From contig NC_026501.1 in assembly GCF_000182925.2 (NCBI RefSeq), positions 1,860,001 to 1,924,000 of the forward strand: a stretch of 64,000 nucleotides of DNA. The letters are read 5' to 3'. The stretch is from Neurospora crassa OR74A. Taxonomy: Eukaryota; Ascomycota; Sordariomycetes; Sordariales; Sordariaceae. A model generated the notes under the pieces. It worked only from the letters and a program-made list of their open reading frames with translations, was not told where the DNA came from and did not search any database. Positions 57,651-64,000 of this stretch are shown one piece after another. Within the stretch, counting starts at the first letter, position 1, and the number at the start of each line of letters is the position of its first letter. The translations under genes and the position numbers were made by a program.

Positions 57651-60600
57651 ACTGTGAGTAGCAGGTCCAGTGAAGTGAACATTAGCGTGGCCAGTGCCGG
57701 TTGCTAAAGTGGGAAATCAAGAGAATCCCAAGAAAAGGTCTGGCACAAGTCTTATATCAAGATAACAAACCATGGGAACGAGGGAGCGTAGCTTGCCCTC
57801 AGGGCAACGAGGGCGTGGTATGGTAATGCAAAAGTGAGCTTGCGTGAGCTGGCGAGGGGCACCGTACCCGATGCCAGACAAGGCAGTCAGTCAGTCAGTC
57901 AGTCAGTCAGTTAGTCAGTCAGTCAGTCGGCGTCAGATCTAACCTTGCTCATGATCGTTGTGTATCACACAAGCTGCTAATGATTAACACCAGGGTGAGA
58001 GGCAAAGCGCTTCGTTTCTCCATTTTGATTACTTACCTACCGACCTGCACAACCTACACACCGTTCAACGTCAATGTTGTGGCACCATCCCTTGCATTGG
58101 GGCGGTTTGGATGGAGAGAATGCCACGCTTGGAAAATGCTGTCTGAGATCAGCAAGAACCCCATCTCAAAGCCCGTGTCTCACTCAACTTTTTTTATTGC
58201 TGTCAACAGAGACACAGCTGTCGGTCGTCCGAAGAAATTCTATCAGAAATCAACAAAAGAATGCCAGAAATAACAATCGGTAGTTGTGGACAGATGAGGA
58301 ATGGGAAAGAGCAATATCACAGGTTGCCACGACGGCCCGCTTGGATCATCCGAAACGCCTATCTTGGTGGCGGAACCCTTATTGTGTAGGTATGTCTTTC
58401 GGGTTGAACCTCGCCGCTATGCAAGGTTGAGACTCGGTGTAAGTTCTTGATCTGAAAGAAACCCATTTCCTCCGTGATGACTCGTAAGACCCTACGACCC
58501 AACACCGTACCATATGGTGTCATATGTAGAGGTAGGTGGACATCAACTCGCCGAAAACAAGGCTACTTGTCACAGTTGAGTGCTGACCATGCTGTTAGCG
58601 TGTCGACTTGAACGCATCTAGTCTCCAAATGGCTCCGCGCCAACTATCTCGCCAATAACCATAAGCAGCTTTTCGCGATAGAGCTCAACTGGTTCTTTAG
58701 CTGCCGTCACACAGATCTCAGGCAACTGTTGCCACCAAGCCCGGCGCAACCTCAAAGAAGATACTCACCCCCAAGTCACTCTCCTCAAAGCGAACGAATA
58801 GTCTGTCTTGTTCTCGACTTGACTTGCGAAAGCATGTGTCTGGAATTTTCATCTATGTGGGACATTGTCCCCTGGACTTGTAGGAAGGAGCTCATGTAAG
58901 ATGGGCTTCGGAAATACATGGATAGGTACCACAAAGAGCAGCACAGAATGTGGCGAGGGAGTCATCTTACCCGTAAGTTGGCCAGTCACCATCGCTCCAT
59001 CTTAAGATCAGCTCCAGATCTGTTTGCCCCTTCACACGATAGAGATCGTCCTTTATCTATTTTGAGCATAAGCAGGCCAGGTAGCCATTGAACGTTGTCG
59101 CGGCGTGGAAGGAGACTGTGTGAGAAGGAAGGACACCCTGAATATGGGTGAAGATAAAATGATAAAGGACATTGTCGCCTGCTTGTCGTTGGATGTTTCC
59201 GCAGCCACGGAAGAGATGAGACCATCAACCACATACGACGTTACCGCATAGTCCACTCCGTATCTTCCTTCACGAGATACGAACGCCATAGGACGAACTC
59301 TCGCCCTCGACAAACGGTCAATCCAGGACGATGTGACAGGATCCCTTTGGGACCAGTAGCTCAACTGGTCTTTTTGAGGGTTTCTTTTGTGTATACAGTG
59401 ATCCCGACCTACGAGGAGATCGCGTGTTTGGTTCGGTTGTACGTAACGATTTTTCTCGAGCAAGGCTGGGACTTCGGATGTCGACATATCCTCTATATTC
59501 ATTCCCAAGGAGAATAGTAGTGCCCTGCTACTGTGAATCTTGATTTCTTTTCCTTATATCCACTTCGCTTATCATCTCCTTTACTGCCACACCCGTGCGT
59601 CACTCCAACTGGAGGAGAAACGGAGGAAAGAAGCAGGTGGTATTTGTGGTTGCACTTAGACAGAAAGTATGGCCGCAAAGCTGAGCGTTGGTAAATTAAA
59701 ACTGTCTTTGAGGTGTGCTGAGACTGGGATGCGCATGCTAACTGTGGCAAGCTGGCAGGGTAAGGGGCTCTGCAATGCCCGAGTTTGCGGCAGCATTGAG
59801 GGGTTGTCTGTCATGCTGCCCAAGGTATTGTCTGCGGAAAGGTCATGGTGGGTATGGCTTAAGGGAAAGGAGTGCAAGGGCAACTCCAAGATCTCGCATT
59901 TAGCTCTCATCTACGCCTCAGTATTATGAAGAGGAAGGCCGAGACATAAAAGACTATCTATCGTCTGTCGTTACACACGAGAAAGGTTCCGGCTCGAGCG
60001 TTACAGTTACACACGGGACTGATCGGGTAGTAGAGTTTCTGACGCACATTCGATTCATGTCCTTTGACAAATCCCATTGCCTCCATCATCTTATCTCGAT
60101 TTTACCAGTCATGGCTGTTTTCGCTTTACATACCCTACTAAAATAGGTTGGGTCATTTGCTTATCTGAGTCATTCCTGGAAGTAGTATTGGTTGTAGAGG
60201 TAGGTAGTATAAGAACGAGAAAACTCCGGCGGAGATTAACCGTTGATCTAGTTCGGGACGAGCACGGCTGGAACACAGTGATACATAAGCTCGCTCTGAG
60301 TCCCTTGGGGCAAGGCAGGTACTTTATGGCCGACAGGAGGTTGTACGCGTTCAGGATGAAGATAATACACCAATCTCTACGTTTGTTCCAAAGGGGGGAT
60401 CTTGGTTGTGACTTCCGTCGATTGAATGTAGCAGTGTTTGTGGCAACTAGAGACACAAATTCGAAACTCCCAGTTTCACTTGCAGCCGTAGAGTCTTATT
60501 CCGAAGTAACTTTCGAAAGGAAAGAGTGCCTCAGGACACTCCCTTCCGGCGAGGTGATTTCCTGCGGCTCAACAGAAATGTCCATACTACCAAGTGCACA

Positions 60601-63600
60601 ATCCTTGTACGTCGGCTACCTTCCTTTCGAGTGCACATGATGACCTTGTTCATCGGGGGAGGACTTGAAGTTAGATGTACTTTTAGCAACGAGTGTTTTG
60701 TGTTTTGGTTCATCAGACCTGCACAGCAATGGCTCCATACTAACGAGTTACAACATGCATACAACATTGGACCTCCAAGTGTCTCTGTGTCTCGACACGG
60801 CTGTGGCTTCCTTGTACTAATAGAATGACGACAAGTTCATGTTCTTTTGTGGTAGACTTGGGAACTCATATCCATTCACCCGAAGAAGACGAAAAGCAGC
60901 CCACTCTTATGCTAGAAATGATGTCAGAACAGAAGACAGATAGAGCTTTCCCCGTGAGAGTGTTGTTCTGCAGCACCACATTACAATAGAAGTCTAAGTC
61001 TGGCCACAAGTGCCATCTGAATCGAGGACGATAGCCGGGTCGCTGATGTACAATCCAGCGAACTGTACCCTTAACAGCCATGAACTATCCAGCTCGGTTG
61101 AGATTCGTATAGCGTTTGAGTGAAGTAAACGTTAAAAACAACTTACCTCTACAAATCATCTTCACTGGTTTGCACTGAGACGAGTGGTCAAGTGTCTTAG
61201 AGGTTAGATCCTACCGAAATGCATACCTTACCCATATGCTGCAACGTCTACTGTCTTGATATGGCCTTCTTTCTGGAAAGCCCGTCCAAGCACCTTTTTG
61301 CTCTGGCGGTCAAGCCTGGAAACCTACCATGTCCTGACGATGCCGGGGAGCCTAGGGAGTCAAAAACTTGAAGTTCTCATTCTTTGACAATCAGAAAGAC
61401 GGTAGCGCTATGCAGAATTCACCCAAAGGCAAACAGATGGTTCTGTTCCAGTTCTAACTCACAAACCATATCCGCCTGACCCATACGCTTCATTTGACCA
61501 TATCTGTTCGTGCCTTAGCTACTTCGTAAGACGTCACCGCTTTCTTATTGTTGATCATTGGTGATCACTCAGAGACTGGAGTCAACCACATCCAGACCGT
61601 AAATCTCGGGAGAATCGCAGTGCTTGGATCTCTCAACACTTGTGGTGTGGTTGATCGTCGGCTTAGGCGTAGGCACAGCCACACAGACGCACACACCGCT
61701 TCATCCATTCACCTAAGCAGACGAAGAGACGGCTATCGTCTGACTCCCTTTCCAGTAGTTCCGCCATCATCCCACTATGTATAACTTACACTTTGGTGGT
61801 ATGAAGATTGAAAACACCGTCAAGGGGGGTAGTTGATAGCATAAGCGAGAGTCTGTGGCCCGATAACGATATAGTTCGGACTAGTTGTTTTGGGTCTCAA
61901 TCTATGCGGTTGTTCATTTTGATCCTGCCCATTTTCACCTACTGACGCCAACGTTGCTCTCAAAGTCGGGTAGCTTTGCGTAAGTGTTTGTCGGTCTGTC
62001 TCCATCCAGTGGTATCGTGGCCGTTGCTGGTCGTTGTTCTTACCAGAACCCATTGTCCCAAAAACCCACTGAAATGACATCCCTTGATCTCGTGGATTTG
62101 GCGGTCTACCTACTGATCTAGGTCTAAAGGCTTCCACTTTCAAACAATCCCTTCAGCAGCTGACGGGCCAGTTGGTCTATCACAGATGACTGATGTTGAT
62201 AAAAAGCCATGGACATTGCTAAGATGGCTGGTCACGATAGCTTCAGTACTTGCCTCTAGCGGTCGACACGTATAACAAACCACAGCGTACGGCTCTCTAG
62301 GCTAGCTAGAATGCATATCCAATACCACGTTGTTGGTGTCTGAAACGAACCCACTCTTCGTGTGTAGGGGCCGGTTCCGAGGATGTACCATGTGCCATTG
62401 CTTCTCGAAACGATGCTTGTTCTGACTAGAGAATATCTGAAAGAAGGCCATTATTTCCGAGTCTAGAGTAGCGATCTGTAGGTCTCACGTCTAAGCGCCG
62501 AACTTGGCACACATGGTCGAATGAGCTGAACGGCCAGACCTCTTTCATTCTGGGAGGCTCTTACTGCGACCGAGAGCCAGTTTGTGATGCAGGGTACCTG
62601 GATTGTGGATAGGGTTCGTTTCAGTGCCGTAAAGCTGATCTGCTCTGCCTTTGTTGACCTTTATGCCATAGGAGTGTTCTAGTCATTACAGATAAACACT
62701 TTGATTTATTCCATCATAAGTTGTTCCGGCCGACCATGACAGTGTTGTTATCTGCCTTAAGATAGGTACGGATGGCTTCATCTTCAGCAGAGCGATAGAA
62801 GCTATCTTCTGACATGGGATAGGTGTCATGTCGTGGGTGCGGCGGAAAGTGGGTTCTGTAGTGTACGCACTCCAACACAATTGTTGAACGTGGAATTCTC
62901 GTCCCTTCGCCTCGGCATGTCTTGAATGGACTCAGTTACAGGGCGGCAGAGACGGAGCACGGCATCGGGGTCGGCTCGGAGACCCCATCCTCGTCTCCAT
63001 GTAGCGCTACCGTAAGAATCCTTGTTACCGCAAACACCCCATTTTGCAAAGACTCACAAACTGGTCCCATCAGATGCCCCAAATTTCCGCGGCCTGGATC
63101 CCCAGTTTTATTGAGTAATAAGGTACGCTTTGACGCAAAATCCCATCTTTTGCAATGAATTCGAGCCATGTTCCAAAGGTGCCTGGATCACACGAGCTGC
63201 ATTAACAGGGGTTCCTATGATGACTGTTGAACTCATATTCTCCGGCGAGCAATTGCCCCGTGGGGAGCCGCCTTGGGCTCCTTGAGATGTAGAATGGCCG
63301 GATGCTGATCCCTTTCCTTGAGGTCCTTGAGGTCTGAACAAGTGGCCGTCCAGATCCCGAAGCCCCGGATTGTTGTAGATCCTCTCGGTCCCCTAAACTC
63401 CACCGAACTCTGTCTGCAATCTGCAACCTGCGGCACCGTCACGGCATTGTGAAATCCACCTCGGACTTGCTTGGGTACGTAGCAGCGTATCACAAGGCAC
63501 GACAGCCTCGACGACGGCGGCAGTCGATGTTGGGGGGATACATATGTGTGGGGTGTCGCCGTGATGTGCGCATACACGGGACCGCATACACTATAGTGTA

Positions 63601-64000
63601 GAGCGCCGTGGTACTGCCGAATGCCATCCGAGCCCTTCCGTAGTCGAACAAATAAAAAAAAATGCGGTACCCTTTGGTGTCACTTGTCCTCAGCAAGTAC
63701 ACTAGGTACTGCCGACCTTCTCACCTCACTGTTTGGTGATTTACCCAACCACGGAAGCCGAAATACTTCCTACGCAGTACCCCTTCCTGCGCCTAAGAGC
63801 CGGAACCGGCGTGGCGGTACGTGACACCCGGTCACGGACTACCAATGCAGGTGGCAGCAAGGGGATGACGTGGAACCGGACGTGCCGACATAGCCGGATT
63901 TTGTGAAATAGAGTTGCAACTTGCAGGCAACCGGTTGTATGTACGCAGTAGAGAAGGAGGAAGCGCGTAGCAACTGTGATGAGTGGAGAAAAAAATGGAA
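57651..64000. other. 6.3 kb with no gene recognised
   Basis: Only scattered frames occur, for example 59053-59502 (-), 60077-60640 (+) and 61820-62080 (-). None has a domain, matching splice partners or a clear coding signature. No tRNA, rRNA or long repeat was seen apart from the CAGT microsatellite. Multi-exon genes with short exons may be missed. Confidence 0.35.
57884..57928. repeat. (CAGT)n microsatellite
   Basis: About eleven tandem CAGT units with one variant (CAGTTAGT in the middle). Confidence 0.95.

Noticed and set aside
59053-59502. About 150-codon frame on the - strand
   Set aside because: It has a real ATG but no recognisable motif, and the C-terminal part looks random; not enough to call a gene.
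60077-60640. 187-codon frame on the + strand
   Set aside because: The opposite strand is also open for 115 codons; no motif.
61820-62080. 86-codon frame on the - strand (MSFQWVFGTMGSGKNN)
   Set aside because: GSGKNN is too short to claim a P-loop, and no further domain or exons were seen.

Overview
This window comes from a filamentous ascomycete and most likely a Neurospora of mating type A, closest to N. crassa. The main evidence is an intact alpha-box mating-type gene at 834-1834 whose predicted protein I recognise as Neurospora MAT A-1. Short GT-AG introns with CTRAC-like branch sites and the linkage mating type - SLA2 - REV3 (upr-1, on the mat chromosome in N. crassa) agree. Species and gene names are from memory, not from a database search.

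Left end (1-9.1 kb): the 3' end of a gene that by position should be mat A-2, then mat A-1, then about 7 kb of accessory DNA before SLA2. This stretch holds a pair of related two-helix membrane-protein sequences, a 78-bp inverted repeat, a broken fragment of a plasma-membrane H+-ATPase gene (pma-1) with an internal 119-bp duplication, and a 126-bp minisatellite. It behaves like the variable mat flank known in Neurospora.

Centre (9-53 kb): conserved housekeeping genes, often head to head: SLA2 (endocytosis, -) and ATG3 (autophagy, +), a tRNA-Lys(CUU), CWC24 (splicing, -), an ApsA/Num1-like cortical anchor (-), REV3 (translesion polymerase zeta, -) and SLU7 (splicing, +), RPS9 (-) and RPL21 (+), an Nvj2/TEX2-like lipid-transfer protein (+), a probable small secreted Cys-rich protein (+), ISN1 (IMP 5'-nucleotidase, +) and an unrecognised coiled-coil protein (-). 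There is no operon logic. The genes act in unrelated cell processes and are linked only by position.

Right end (53-64 kb): gene-poor DNA with two long T runs, a 361-bp hAT-like miniature inverted-repeat element that carries TTAGGG repeats, a three-exon 71-residue cysteine/histidine protein gene and a CAGT microsatellite. No rRNA, CRISPR, virus-like element or complete transposon was recognised. Exon joins were worked out by eye from splice signals, frame and family alignment from memory, so boundaries may be off at ambiguous sites.
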